Positions 23,214 through 30,232 of a DNA stretch of 42,586 nucleotides are shown in pieces (the first letter of the stretch is position 1; each line of letters starts with the position of its first letter). The stretch is taken from positions 1 through 42,586 of the forward strand of contig NZ_JAJTTE010000058.1 of the NCBI RefSeq assembly GCF_021343995.1, written 5' to 3'. Source of the stretch: Pseudonocardia terrae. Its GTDB lineage: Bacteria; Actinomycetota; Actinomycetes; Mycobacteriales; Pseudonocardiaceae. The notes below the pieces were generated by a model. It was not told the origin of the DNA and ran no database searches. It worked only from the letters and a program-made list of their open reading frames with translations. The position numbers and the translations under genes are program-made.

Positions 23214-23282
23214 GTGACCGTCGGGCCCCGAGCCGACCGACCCGTCGCGTCACCGCACCCGTGTCCCGGGGGCGCCCGGTGA
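23214..23282 (+). CDS. Possible 22-aa leader peptide coupled to sigma copy 4
   Basis: GTG 23214 is preceded by GGAGGGAG, the best ribosome site in the region. It opens a 22-codon frame (VTVGPRADRPVASPHPCPGG...) whose TGA overlaps the GTG start of sigma copy 4 as GTGA. This could be a coupled leader peptide, or the true N-terminus of the sigma protein separated by a frameshift in the C/G-rich stretch near 23265-23280. No regulatory pattern, such as codon runs, is visible. Confidence 0.45.
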   Translation: MTVGPRADRPVASPHPCPGGAR

Positions 23283-24265
23283 CCGCCGGACTCCGCACGC
23301 CGCCGGCCGGCGGGACCGGGGACGAGGAGCGCCCCGGCGAGGTGCCGCCGGACAGCGAGTACGTCGACCTGATGCCCCGCCTGTACGCCTACGCGCAGCT
23401 GGACCCGGCCGATCCCCGTCGCCGCGCGCTGCGCGACGAGCTCGTCCTCGGCTTCCTCCCGGTCGCCCGGCACCTGGCGAGGAAGCACAGCCGCGGCTAC
23501 CCCGGTGGGCTCGACGACCTGGTGCAGGTCGCCACGGTGGGGCTGATCTCGGCGATCGACCGCTGGGACCCCGAGCGGGCCCAGGGCGAGTTCCTCGGCT
23601 ACCTCATCCCCTGCGTGCGCGGGGAGATCCTGCGCTACTTCCGCGACCGCACCTGGAGCATGCGGGTGCCGCGGCGGCTCAAGGACCTGGGCGTGGCCAT
23701 CCGCCGCGCGACCGGCCCGCTGTCCCAGCAGCTCGGCCGGGCGCCGAAGCCCAGCGAGCTCGCGGCCCACCTGGGCGCGGGCGTCGAGGAGATCATCGAG
23801 GCCCTCGACGCGCAGGCGAACCAGAGTGCAGGCTCGCTCGACGCGGTCGCGGGCGACGGCGAGGGCGACAACCCGCTGGCCGACCGGCTCGGCGAGCTGG
23901 ACCGCGAGCTCGACCTCGTCGAGGACCGCGACGCGCTCCGCCCCTTGCTCGACCGGCTCCCGGAGCGGGAGCGCACCATCATCCTGCTGCGCTTCTTCGG
24001 TGAGATGACCCAGACGCAGATCGCGGAACGGGTGGGCATCTCCCAGATGCACGTCTCCCGGCTGCTCGCGCGGACCCTCGCCGAGCTCCGCCGCGGATTG
24101 GTCGACGACCACCGGCCCGCGGCCGGGCAGCCGTCCGACGCCGGGCAGCCGCGTGGCCCGGTCAGCCGGGCACTGGCGCGGCGGCCGGTTCCAGCGCCGC
24201 GGTCTCGCCCCGGTGGAGTACCCGCAGCCCCGCCGACAGCCCGCGGTCGTACAGCTCCTGGGTGA
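23279..24265 (+). CDS. SigF/SigB/SigG-family sigma factor (copy 4) with long C-tail
   Basis: 328 residues from GTG 23279; a GTG at 23261 is also in frame. Shared N-terminal element SEYVDLMPRLYAYA. Region 2: LGFLPVARHLARKHSRGYPG, VATVGLISAIDRWDPERAQG. Region 3: RATGPLSQQLGRAPKPSELA. Region 4: LPERERTIILLRFFGEMTQT, GISQMHVSRLLARTLAELR. Unlike copies 1-3, about 50 residues of Pro/Ala/Arg-rich sequence follow region 4, and the last 104 bp overlap the 3' end of the convergent MBL gene. The tail may be an accident of lost termination. The region 22985-23213 upstream holds a lone GGGTA at 23126 without a fitting -35. Confidence 0.9.
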   Translation: MTAGLRTPPAGGTGDEERPGEVPPDSEYVDLMPRLYAYAQLDPADPRRRALRDELVLGFLPVARHLARKHSRGYPGGLDDLVQVATVGLISAIDRWDPERAQGEFLGYLIPCVRGEILRYFRDRTWSMRVPRRLKDLGVAIRRATGPLSQQLGRAPKPSELAAHLGAGVEEIIEALDAQANQSAGSLDAVAGDGEGDNPLADRLGELDRELDLVEDRDALRPLLDRLPERERTIILLRFFGEMTQTQIAERVGISQMHVSRLLARTLAELRRGLVDDHRPAAGQPSDAGQPRGPVSRALARRPVPAPRSRPGGVPAAPPTARGRTAPG

Positions 24266-24998
24266 AGTGGCTCAGCGGGGACCGGAACACGTCGTAATCG
24301 TCGTAGTGCACCGGGATGGTGGTGCCGGGGCGGAACGCCTCGACCAGGTCGGCGCCCTGCCGCGCGTCCATGGTCACCAGGATCCCGGCCACCCGTGTAC
24401 CGCCCAGGTGCGCGACGAGGACGTCGGGCGGGCCGAAACGCTCGTGGACGCGGTGCAGGAAGGGCCGCATCAGGGTGTCGCCGGTCTGGTAGAGCCGCAG
24501 GACGGTGCGTCCGGCCCGTTCGAGCTCCAGCACCGCGCCCATGACGGGCGGCAGGGCGCGGTGCACCAGGGCCGGCCCGTGCTGCCCCGGTACCGCGGTC
24601 ACGCGCAACACGGCGTCGCCGCGCGTGGTCTCCCAGCTCTCCCACGTCCGCAGCCCCTCGGCGGCCCGGAACCCCTGCCGCCGCAGCCGGCGCTGCGCGT
24701 GCGGGGTGGTCACGATCGGCACGGAGTGCGGGAGCCCGCGCCGCGCACGCCGGTCGAAGTGGTCGCCGTGCAGGTGGGACAGGACGACGGCGTCGAGCGG
24801 GGGCAGCTCGTCCGGCCCGAGCGCGGGCTCGGTGCGGCGCCTGCTCGTGAGGCCGTGCCCGAGGTAGGCCCGCTCGCCCCGGTGCAGGAAGTTGGGGTCG
24901 GTGAGGACGGTGAAGGGGCCGAGCCGCTGCAGCGTCGTCGCCGTGCCGACGAAGGTCAGCGACGAGGCGTCGGGGCCGGGGTCCGCAGGTGCAGCCAT
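24162..24998 (-). CDS. MBL-fold metal-dependent hydrolase
   Basis: 278 residues. The metallo-beta-lactamase signature is LSHLHGDHFD near residue 80 (H-x-H-x-D-H). Further ligands fit AVPGQHGP, QTGDTLMRP and IPVHYDDYDVF, and the N-terminus is LTFVGTATTLQRLGPFTVLT. This resembles UlaG/RomA-like or NAPE-PLD-like members of the superfamily rather than beta-lactamases. Substrate unknown. ATG 24998 has no ribosome site but lies 10 nt after a GGGTA on the minus strand, so a leaderless mRNA is possible. The 3' end overlaps sigma copy 4 for 104 bp, tail to tail. The 270 bp upstream (24999-25268) hold no other feature I can name. Confidence 0.85.
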   Translation of the reverse strand: MAAPADPGPDASSLTFVGTATTLQRLGPFTVLTDPNFLHRGERAYLGHGLTSRRRTEPALGPDELPPLDAVVLSHLHGDHFDRRARRGLPHSVPIVTTPHAQRRLRRQGFRAAEGLRTWESWETTRGDAVLRVTAVPGQHGPALVHRALPPVMGAVLELERAGRTVLRLYQTGDTLMRPFLHRVHERFGPPDVLVAHLGGTRVAGILVTMDARQGADLVEAFRPGTTIPVHYDDYDVFRSPLSHFTQELYDRGLSAGLRVLHRGETAALEPAAAPVPG

Positions 24999-25008
24999 CG
25001 GGAGGCGG

Positions 25009-25013
25009 TACCC
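25009..25013 (-). promoter_or_regulatory. SigF-like -10 element (GGGTA) with weak -35
   Basis: Minus strand GGGTA ends 10 nt before the ATG of the MBL hydrolase, the same geometry as at 3748, 5975, 17290 and 30132. At the expected -35 distance only GAGT or GGAG is found, so support is partial. Confidence 0.3.
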
Positions 25014-25268
25014 CGTCTCAGCCCGGCCACTCCCCCGCCTCGGGACCCGGCGCCCGGGCATGTCGAGGGCCGGGCGGCGGGAGGTGGTGTGACGACGTGC
25101 GTCCGCAGCGCCGTGCTCCCGCCGTCCGGCCCGGTGGGTGATCCGATCTCGTCTCCGTGTGGTTTCGCCGGGTGTGCCCTCCTCTCGGTCGTGGTGGACG
25201 GTGATGGATCGTCGGCCGTCCGATGCCCCGTGGCGGCGACCGTGCGGCCGGTGCGGGATGACGTCGTG

Positions 25269-25763
25269 TCAGCGGGGGCCGGGGCCGCTCCCGGCGAGGG
25301 CGGCCCGGCGGGACCGGTCGCCGGCGACCTCCGCTGGGTCGTCGGGGGTGACGACGCCGTCGAGGGCCGTCCCGGGGCCGGCGCCGATGAAGGCGGTGAA
25401 GCCGAAGCAGATCTCGCCGGCCGCGAGTGCGTGGTCCGGACAGGGCGCGTGTCGCGCGTGCGAGGTGTCGGCGCGGACGACGCCGGCGGCGTCGGCCATG
25501 TCGAGCCGTGCGAGCAGCCGGGCCAGGACGACCGGGGCGTCGGTCGGCGGCGAGGAGGTCTGCGCGAGCGTGCGGTGCAACTGTTCGGTGCGCCAGCCCC
25601 CGCGGTCGCCGCTGCCCACCGACACGGGGACGGAGACGGTGAGCAGCCAGTGGGCCGCCTTCCCGGACAGGGCCGGCGTCGGGTGCATGGTGATCTCGGT
25701 GGCCTGGTCGGCCCGGACGAGGCTGCCGTCGTGCAGTTGCAGCCAGACGGAGGCGAGGCTCAC
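25269..25763 (-). CDS. Unknown protein
   Basis: 164 residues from GTG 25763, AGGAGC upstream. It begins VSLASVWLQLHDGSLVRADQ, continues with HWLLTVSVPVSVGSGDRGGW and TAFIGAGPGTALDGVVTPDD. A central helix (VVLARLLARLDMADAAGVV) is flanked by strand-like segments. No family recognised. It is the next minus-strand gene after hsp20, but 284 bp of strongly structured DNA lies between them, so it is probably transcribed separately or attenuated. The 494 coding bases keep the composition of its neighbours. Confidence 0.65.
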   Translation of the reverse strand: MSLASVWLQLHDGSLVRADQATEITMHPTPALSGKAAHWLLTVSVPVSVGSGDRGGWRTEQLHRTLAQTSSPPTDAPVVLARLLARLDMADAAGVVRADTSHARHAPCPDHALAAGEICFGFTAFIGAGPGTALDGVVTPDDPAEVAGDRSRRAALAGSGPGPR

Positions 25764-25834
25764 AGGGGCTCCTGGGGTGCGACGGGGCTCGGCCTGCCGT
25801 GCGGAGGGGCGGGAGGGACGTGACGGCACGGCGG

Positions 25835-25914
25835 CACGAGAGGGTCCGCGACCGCGCGGGTGCGCACGGCACCCGCGCGGCGCGACGCGGACGGAGGCGG
25901 CGACCGCTCTCGTG
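25835..25914. other. 80-nt nested hairpin between hsp20 and the unknown gene
   Basis: Three perfect stems nest inside each other: CACGAGAG (25835-25842) with CTCTCGTG (25907-25914); GTCCGCG (25844-25850) with CGCGGAC (25886-25892); CCGCGCGGGTGC (25852-25863) with GCACCCGCGCGG (25869-25880) around a 5-nt loop. Unpaired are one base on the left inside and a 14-nt bulge on the right. In minus-strand RNA it would be 3' of hsp20 and 72 nt before the unknown gene. It may be a strong terminator, a stabilising 3' end, or a regulatory RNA. Confidence 0.7.
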
Positions 25915-25947
25915 GCAGGGCGTGGGGGATCCCGGCGCGCCCGCGCG

Positions 25948-26035
25948 CGGCGGGGGGCCCGCCGAGGTCGCGTGCGCTCATCGGGCTCACCTGCGTTCTG
26001 CTCCGAGGAGAGCCGGCCGGGTCCGGGTGACCCGG
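25948..26035. terminator. Two further hairpins after hsp20
   Basis: CGGCGGG-GGG-CCCGCCG at 25948-25964 and CCGGGT-G-ACCCGG at 26023-26035. The second starts 12 nt after the hsp20 stop codon on the minus strand, a likely position for a terminator. Confidence 0.5.
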
Positions 26036-26047
26036 TCGGACGGACGG

Positions 26048-26491
26048 TCAGGCGTCGATCTCGCGGCGCCCCGGATCGTTCGCGGTGGAGATGGTGATGG
26101 TACGCGGCTTGGCCCTCTCCGCGACAGGGATGCGGAGGGTGAGAACGCCCGAGTCGTACGCGGCCTGGATGTGGTCGGTGTCGAGGGTGTCGCCGAGGAA
26201 CAGCTGGCGCGAGTAGACGCCCAGGGGTCGCTCCGAGACCTGCATCTCGACGTGCTCGTCGCGCAGCGTCGGGCGGCGCTCGGCCCGGACCGTGAGGACG
26301 TTGCGCTCCACGGAGAGCTCGACGGCCGAGGGGTCGACGCCGGGGAGGTCGAACTCGACGACGAACTCGTCGCCGTGGCGGTAGGCGTCCATCGGCATGG
26401 CGGCCGGGCGGGACCACGTCCCGGTGGTCGCGCCGAGGGCGTGCTGGGCGAGGCGGTCGAACTCGCGGAACGGGTCGGTACGCATCAGCAT
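26048..26491 (-). CDS. hsp20: Hsp20 / alpha-crystallin small heat-shock protein
   Basis: 147 residues, the usual size. Short N-terminal arm (MLMRTDPFREFDRLAQHALG), then the alpha-crystallin domain from MDAYRHGDEFVVEFDLPGVD through VELSVERNVLTVRAERR to the A-x-x-x-N-G-V-L motif, here AAYDSGVLTLRIPVAERAKP, with Asp-Ser in place of Asn. The end TITIS lacks the common I-x-I tail partner. It is an ATP-independent holdase that binds unfolding proteins. ATG at 26491, with AAGGAG upstream; a second ATG is at 26485. The leader contains a hairpin, and a palindromic operator-like site lies 77-94 nt upstream, so it is probably repressed in unstressed cells. Confidence 0.93.
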   Translation of the reverse strand: MLMRTDPFREFDRLAQHALGATTGTWSRPAAMPMDAYRHGDEFVVEFDLPGVDPSAVELSVERNVLTVRAERRPTLRDEHVEMQVSERPLGVYSRQLFLGDTLDTDHIQAAYDSGVLTLRIPVAERAKPRTITISTANDPGRREIDA

Positions 26492-26534
26492 CGCTGGTCG
26501 CTCCTTCCTGATCGGCACTGGTCGGCGATGCCCA

Positions 26535-26562
26535 CCGACCGGGAGCTCCGGGCTCCGGTCGG
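26535..26562. promoter_or_regulatory. Hairpin in the hsp20 leader
   Basis: CCGACCGGGAGC (26535-26546) and GCTCCGGTCGG (26552-26562) form an 11-bp stem with one bulged base. It would lie in the 5' untranslated region of hsp20 if transcription starts at the palindrome. An RNA thermometer is conceivable, but I see no pairing that covers the ribosome site. Confidence 0.4.
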
Positions 26563-26567
26563 AATAT

Positions 26568-26585
26568 CTGCAGTATGCACTGCAG
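26568..26585 (-). promoter_or_regulatory. Palindromic operator over the hsp20 promoter
   Basis: CTGCAGT-ATGC-ACTGCAG is a perfect 7-bp inverted repeat with 4-nt spacer, in locally AT-richer DNA. On the minus strand a TTGCGC (26601-26596) lies 18 nt before CATACT inside the palindrome, resembling a -35/-10 pair. The overlap suits a repressor site. It does not match the HAIR or CIRCE consensus. Confidence 0.5.
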
Positions 26586-26627
26586 GTTTCGGCGCGCGCA
26601 AGTCCGCCGCGGCGGGATCGTCCGGGC

Positions 26628-26951
26628 TCAGTCCGTCCGGATGGTGGCGACCTCGCCCAGCCCGACGAGCTGGACGGCCTTGCGGACCGGGGAGTCCGCG
26701 GGCACCACGATCTCGAGCCCGACCTGGAGCAGCTCCAGACGGTTCGCCAGGGTGAACAGCGTGCGCAGCCCCGCGCTGTCGAGGTAGGTCAGCCCGCCCA
26801 GGTCGAGGACCACCGATCGGGCCCGGTTGGTGATCAGGTCCTGCAGCCGCTGTTCGACGGCGCCGGCGTTGTCCAGGTCGACCTCCCCGGCGAGGGCGAT
26901 CTCCCACCGGCCCGGCTCGGGCTCGCGTGCGTCGACGCTCAGCTCGGTCAC
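26628..26951 (-). CDS. STAS-domain anti-anti-sigma protein
   Basis: 107 residues, typical RsbV/SpoIIAA size. Core: WEIALAGEVDLDNAGAVEQR, SVVLDLGGLTYLDSAGLRTL with the DSAGL motif that carries the phosphorylated serine, then QVGLEIVVPADSPVRKAVQL. GTG 26951 overlaps the TGA of the upstream phosphatase by 4 nt (GTGA). The pairing of a PP2C phosphatase with a STAS protein that has an intact DSAGL loop suggests that the phosphatase reactivates this antagonist, as RsbU or RsbP does for RsbV. The partner HATPase may be the domain at the end of the phosphatase itself. Confidence 0.93.
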   Translation of the reverse strand: MTELSVDAREPEPGRWEIALAGEVDLDNAGAVEQRLQDLITNRARSVVLDLGGLTYLDSAGLRTLFTLANRLELLQVGLEIVVPADSPVRKAVQLVGLGEVATIRTD

Positions 26952-28570
26952 GGCTTCCCCCCCAGGGTCTTCTCCAGCACGACCCGGGTTCCGGTCGCGT
27001 CGCGATCCACGTGGACCTCGTCCACGAGCCCGTGCATCAGGGTGGTCCCGCGCCCGCGGTTGACCCCGCGCGCCTCGCGCCATGCGCCGGTGTCCCGGAC
27101 GGTCGCGCTCACCCGCTGCCCGTGCATCTCGAGGTGCACCTCGAGCAGCCCGCCACCCGGCCCGTAGGCGTGCTCGACGACGTTGGCGCACGCCTCCCCC
27201 ACGGCCAGCACCAGGTCGGACATCTCCTCGGCGGAGGCCCCGACCGTGCCGAGGTAGCTGCGCAGGGCCTGCCGCACCGTGCGCAGGGACCGCGGCTCGG
27301 CGGGCTCGGCCAGCCGCAGCGGCGCCGTCGCGTCGTCGCCCGGACGGACCACGACCAGCAGGGCGACGTCGTCGGCGGACGTCTCGTTGCCGATGAGCCT
27401 GCCCATGATCCGGGCGCAGAGCTGCTCGGCGGGCCCGGGCCGTACGGCGTCGGTGAGCCGCTCCAGCCCGACGTCGAGGGGCTCGTGCCGGCGTTCCACC
27501 AGACCATCCGTGTAGAGCACCAGGCAGGACCCGACGGGCAGCTCGACGGCGTGGGCGCCGCGGCGCCGGGTCGGCACCAGCCCGATCGGCGGGTCGGGGT
27601 CGACCGCGACCAGCTCGCCCGCCTGTCCCGGCAGGGCGCGGACCGGTGGCGGATGCCCGGCCGAGGCCACCCACGCCACGCTCTGGTCGACCTCGACGAC
27701 CGCGCACAGGACGGTCGCCATCACGTCCCGCTCGAAGTGCTGGACCTGCACGTCGAGCTTGCGCAGCAGCTCCGCCGGGTCCTCGGTCAGCAGGGCGTAG
27801 GCGCGCACGGCGCTGCGCAGCCGGCCCATCGCGACCGACACCTGCAGGCCGCGCCCCACGACGTCGCCCACCACCACGCACAACCGCCCGGACGGGAGGT
27901 CGAAGACGTCGTACCAGTCGCCGCCGACCTCGCCGCCCCCGCCGGGCACGTACCGGGCGGCGAGCTCCAGCCCCGGTACCGACGGCAGGGCCCCGGGCAG
28001 CAGGCTGCGCTGCAGCGCGGCCGCGGCCGTCCGCTCGGCCTGCGTCATCCGGGCCCGGGTCGCCAGCGCGATCCGGTCCGCGGCCAGCTGGAGCAGCTCG
28101 GCGTCCTCCGAGGTGAACGCCCGGGGGACCAGGGTGCCGACGTGCAGCACGCCGATGACGTCACCCCCCACCAGCAGCGGGACGCCGAGGAGCGACCGGA
28201 TCCCCTTCTCCCGCAGGATCGGGTTCATGACGTTGGAGTGGTCGACCTGGTCGATGATCACGGGCCGCTTCTGCGCGGCGATCTTCCCGGCGAACCCCTT
28301 GCCGAGCGGGATCCGCACGCCCTGGCGGGTCTCCTCCTCCAGCCCGCGCGTGGCCGTGGCGACCAGGAAGGTGGCGGACGGGTCGAGCAGCAGCACCGCG
28401 GTCGTGTCGACCTCGAGCAGGTCCCGGACGCGCTCGAGCATCTCGGCCAGCATCTCGTCGACGCCGAGCCGCGCGAGCTCGGTGTCCGTGAGGGTCTGGA
28501 TCCGGCGGAGCCGGTCACCGGTCGTGTGGGTGCCGATGTCCGTGGCCGCTCTCTCGGCGGGTCGCACCAT
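26948..28570 (-). CDS. GAF - PP2C (SpoIIE) phosphatase - HATPase protein
   Basis: 540 residues. GAF sensor about 35-175 (LLEVDTTAVLLLDPSATFLV, GVRIPLGKGFAGKIAAQKRP). SpoIIE/PP2C phosphatase about 190-400 with metal-binding motifs GGDWYDVFDLPSGRLCVVVG, ASAGHPPPV, VLYTDGLVERR and ADDVALLVV. HATPase about 420-535 with N box AVGEACANVVEHAYGPGGG. It is therefore a phosphatase and a potential anti-sigma kinase in one chain, able to act on a STAS partner in both directions. It follows the Rieske oxidoreductase by 6 bp and overlaps the STAS gene by 4 nt, so the three genes form an operon behind the SigF-type promoter at 30132. Confidence 0.93.
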   Translation of the reverse strand: MVRPAERAATDIGTHTTGDRLRRIQTLTDTELARLGVDEMLAEMLERVRDLLEVDTTAVLLLDPSATFLVATATRGLEEETRQGVRIPLGKGFAGKIAAQKRPVIIDQVDHSNVMNPILREKGIRSLLGVPLLVGGDVIGVLHVGTLVPRAFTSEDAELLQLAADRIALATRARMTQAERTAAAALQRSLLPGALPSVPGLELAARYVPGGGGEVGGDWYDVFDLPSGRLCVVVGDVVGRGLQVSVAMGRLRSAVRAYALLTEDPAELLRKLDVQVQHFERDVMATVLCAVVEVDQSVAWVASAGHPPPVRALPGQAGELVAVDPDPPIGLVPTRRRGAHAVELPVGSCLVLYTDGLVERRHEPLDVGLERLTDAVRPGPAEQLCARIMGRLIGNETSADDVALLVVVRPGDDATAPLRLAEPAEPRSLRTVRQALRSYLGTVGASAEEMSDLVLAVGEACANVVEHAYGPGGGLLEVHLEMHGQRVSATVRDTGAWREARGVNRGRGTTLMHGLVDEVHVDRDATGTRVVLEKTLGGKP

Positions 28571-28576
28571 CGGAGT

Positions 28577-30121
28577 CTAGGTGTGCCGGCCGGAGGCGCC
28601 CGGCACCGGCCTGCGCTCGAGCGGGTGCACGGCGGGACCCTCCAGGACCGCGCCGTCGACGTCGAACCGTGAGCCGTGGCACGGGCAGTCCCAGCTGCGT
28701 TCGGCCCCGTTGAACCGCAGCAGGCAGCCCAGGTGCGTGCACCGCACGGACACGGCGTGCAGGCCGCCGTCGGGATCGCGGTAGACGCCGGCGCGGTCGG
28801 TGCCGGACCGGACGATGCGCCCCTCCCCCGCGGGGATCCCGGCGGCCGACCCCGCCTCACCCGGCCGCAACCGGTCGCCGACCAGGTCGAGCGCGACCCT
28901 GGCGTTCGCCCGGGCCAGCGTCGGGAGCGCCCGGGGGCTGATCCGGTGCGGGGTGAACACCGGGGAACCGGGCCCGCCCGCGAGCTGTTCGGCGAGCACG
29001 GCCGCCGCCGCGCTGCCGCCGGAGAGCCCCCACTTCGAGTAGCCGGCGGCGACGAACACCCGGGAGGAGACCGGCGTGTACGTGCCGATCATCGGGGTGT
29101 GGTCGTAGGGCAGGGCGTCCTGCGCCGACCAGCGGTGGGTGACCCGTCCGACGGTGAAGTGGCGGCGCAGGTGCTCCTCGAGCACGCCGAAGCGGCTCCG
29201 GTCGACGCCCCGCTCGCCGGCCGGGTGGTCCTGCCCGCAGACGATCACCTGGTCGCCCAGGGAGCGGTAGGACCAGCTCGGCGAGCCGGCGGTGATCGAC
29301 AGCGACCGGGGTGGACCGCCGCGGACCCTGGCGGCCACGCAGTACGCCCGCACGGCCTGCATCCGCGCGAAGTACCCGCCGCGGTCCCACACCGGGTAGT
29401 GCGTCGCGACGACGACCTGCTCGCCGGTCAGCGTCCCCCGCGTCGTCTCGACCCGGACCGGCTTCTCCTCCGCGAGCGCGACCGCACGGGTGCGCTCGAA
29501 GACCGCCGAGCCGCCGCCGTGCACCGCCGCGGCCAGCGCCCGGGCGTACCGGACGGGGTGCAGCTCGACCTGGCCGGCCAGCCGGACCGCCCCCGCGACC
29601 GGGAAGGGCAGGTCGGTCTCCTCCGTCCACTCCACCGGCAGCCCCGCCGCGCGTGCGGCCTCGAACTCCTTCTCCACCGCTGCCCGCTCGGAGCGGTCCG
29701 CGGCGATCGTGCAGGCGTCCCGGCGGCGCAGGTCGCAGTCGATCCCCAGCTCGTCGACCGTGGCCGCCACCAGCTCCACGCCGCGCAGGCTGTGCTCGGC
29801 GTAGGAGGCCGCCGCCTCCGCGCCACGGGCCGACCGGATGCGGGACAGCATCGTGGCCTGCAGGGCGGTGACCTTCGCGGTGTTGTTGCCGGTCGCCCCG
29901 GAGGCGACCCGGTCGGCCTCGACGACGGCGACCCGCGCGCCGCGCTGCGTGAGCAGGTGGGCCGTGGTCAGGCCGGTGATCCCGCCGCCGAGCACGAGCA
30001 CGTCGAAGTGCCGCTCGGTCGTCGGCCCCGTGTAGCGGACGCCGGTGCGGTCGGTGAGCCAGGGCGAGCCGGTCTCGGCGGTGGTGGGTACGGCTCGGTC
30101 CGCGCGCGGGTGGTCGGCCAC
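28577..30121 (-). CDS. FAD-dependent oxidoreductase with C-terminal Rieske domain
   Basis: 514 residues. The DAO-type FAD domain starts at about residue 28 with FDVLVLGGGITGLTTAHLLT and GARVAVVEADRVASGATGNN; a later FAD contact is VFVAAGYSKWGLSGGSAAAA. The C-terminal 100 residues form a Rieske [2Fe-2S] domain: CTHLGCLLRF and CPCHGSRFD supply two Cys and two His. This fusion is a recognised family in actinobacteria and cyanobacteria, but the substrate is not known. GTG 30121 is chosen because it lies 10 nt after GGGTA; no ribosome site is visible. It is cotranscribed with the downstream phosphatase and STAS genes, which links a redox enzyme to the stress switch. Confidence 0.9.
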   Translation of the reverse strand: MADHPRADRAVPTTAETGSPWLTDRTGVRYTGPTTERHFDVLVLGGGITGLTTAHLLTQRGARVAVVEADRVASGATGNNTAKVTALQATMLSRIRSARGAEAAASYAEHSLRGVELVAATVDELGIDCDLRRRDACTIAADRSERAAVEKEFEAARAAGLPVEWTEETDLPFPVAGAVRLAGQVELHPVRYARALAAAVHGGGSAVFERTRAVALAEEKPVRVETTRGTLTGEQVVVATHYPVWDRGGYFARMQAVRAYCVAARVRGGPPRSLSITAGSPSWSYRSLGDQVIVCGQDHPAGERGVDRSRFGVLEEHLRRHFTVGRVTHRWSAQDALPYDHTPMIGTYTPVSSRVFVAAGYSKWGLSGGSAAAAVLAEQLAGGPGSPVFTPHRISPRALPTLARANARVALDLVGDRLRPGEAGSAAGIPAGEGRIVRSGTDRAGVYRDPDGGLHAVSVRCTHLGCLLRFNGAERSWDCPCHGSRFDVDGAVLEGPAVHPLERRPVPGASGRHT

Positions 30122-30131
30122 CCGGGTGCCG

Positions 30132-30154
30132 TACCCGCGTCCGCCCGTCCCAAC
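30132..30154 (-). promoter_or_regulatory. SigF-type promoter (GTTG-N14-GGGTA) of the Rieske-PP2C-STAS operon
   Basis: Minus strand GTTG (30154-30151), 14 nt, GGGTA (30136-30132), then 10 nt to GTG. One mismatch in the -35. Confidence 0.55.
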
Positions 30155-30232
30155 ACGTGCGACTCCGTGGCGTCGGCCCGAGGGGCCCGAGGTCGTGCTC
30201 CTCGGGACGGGGCGGTGGCGCGCTCGAACCGG

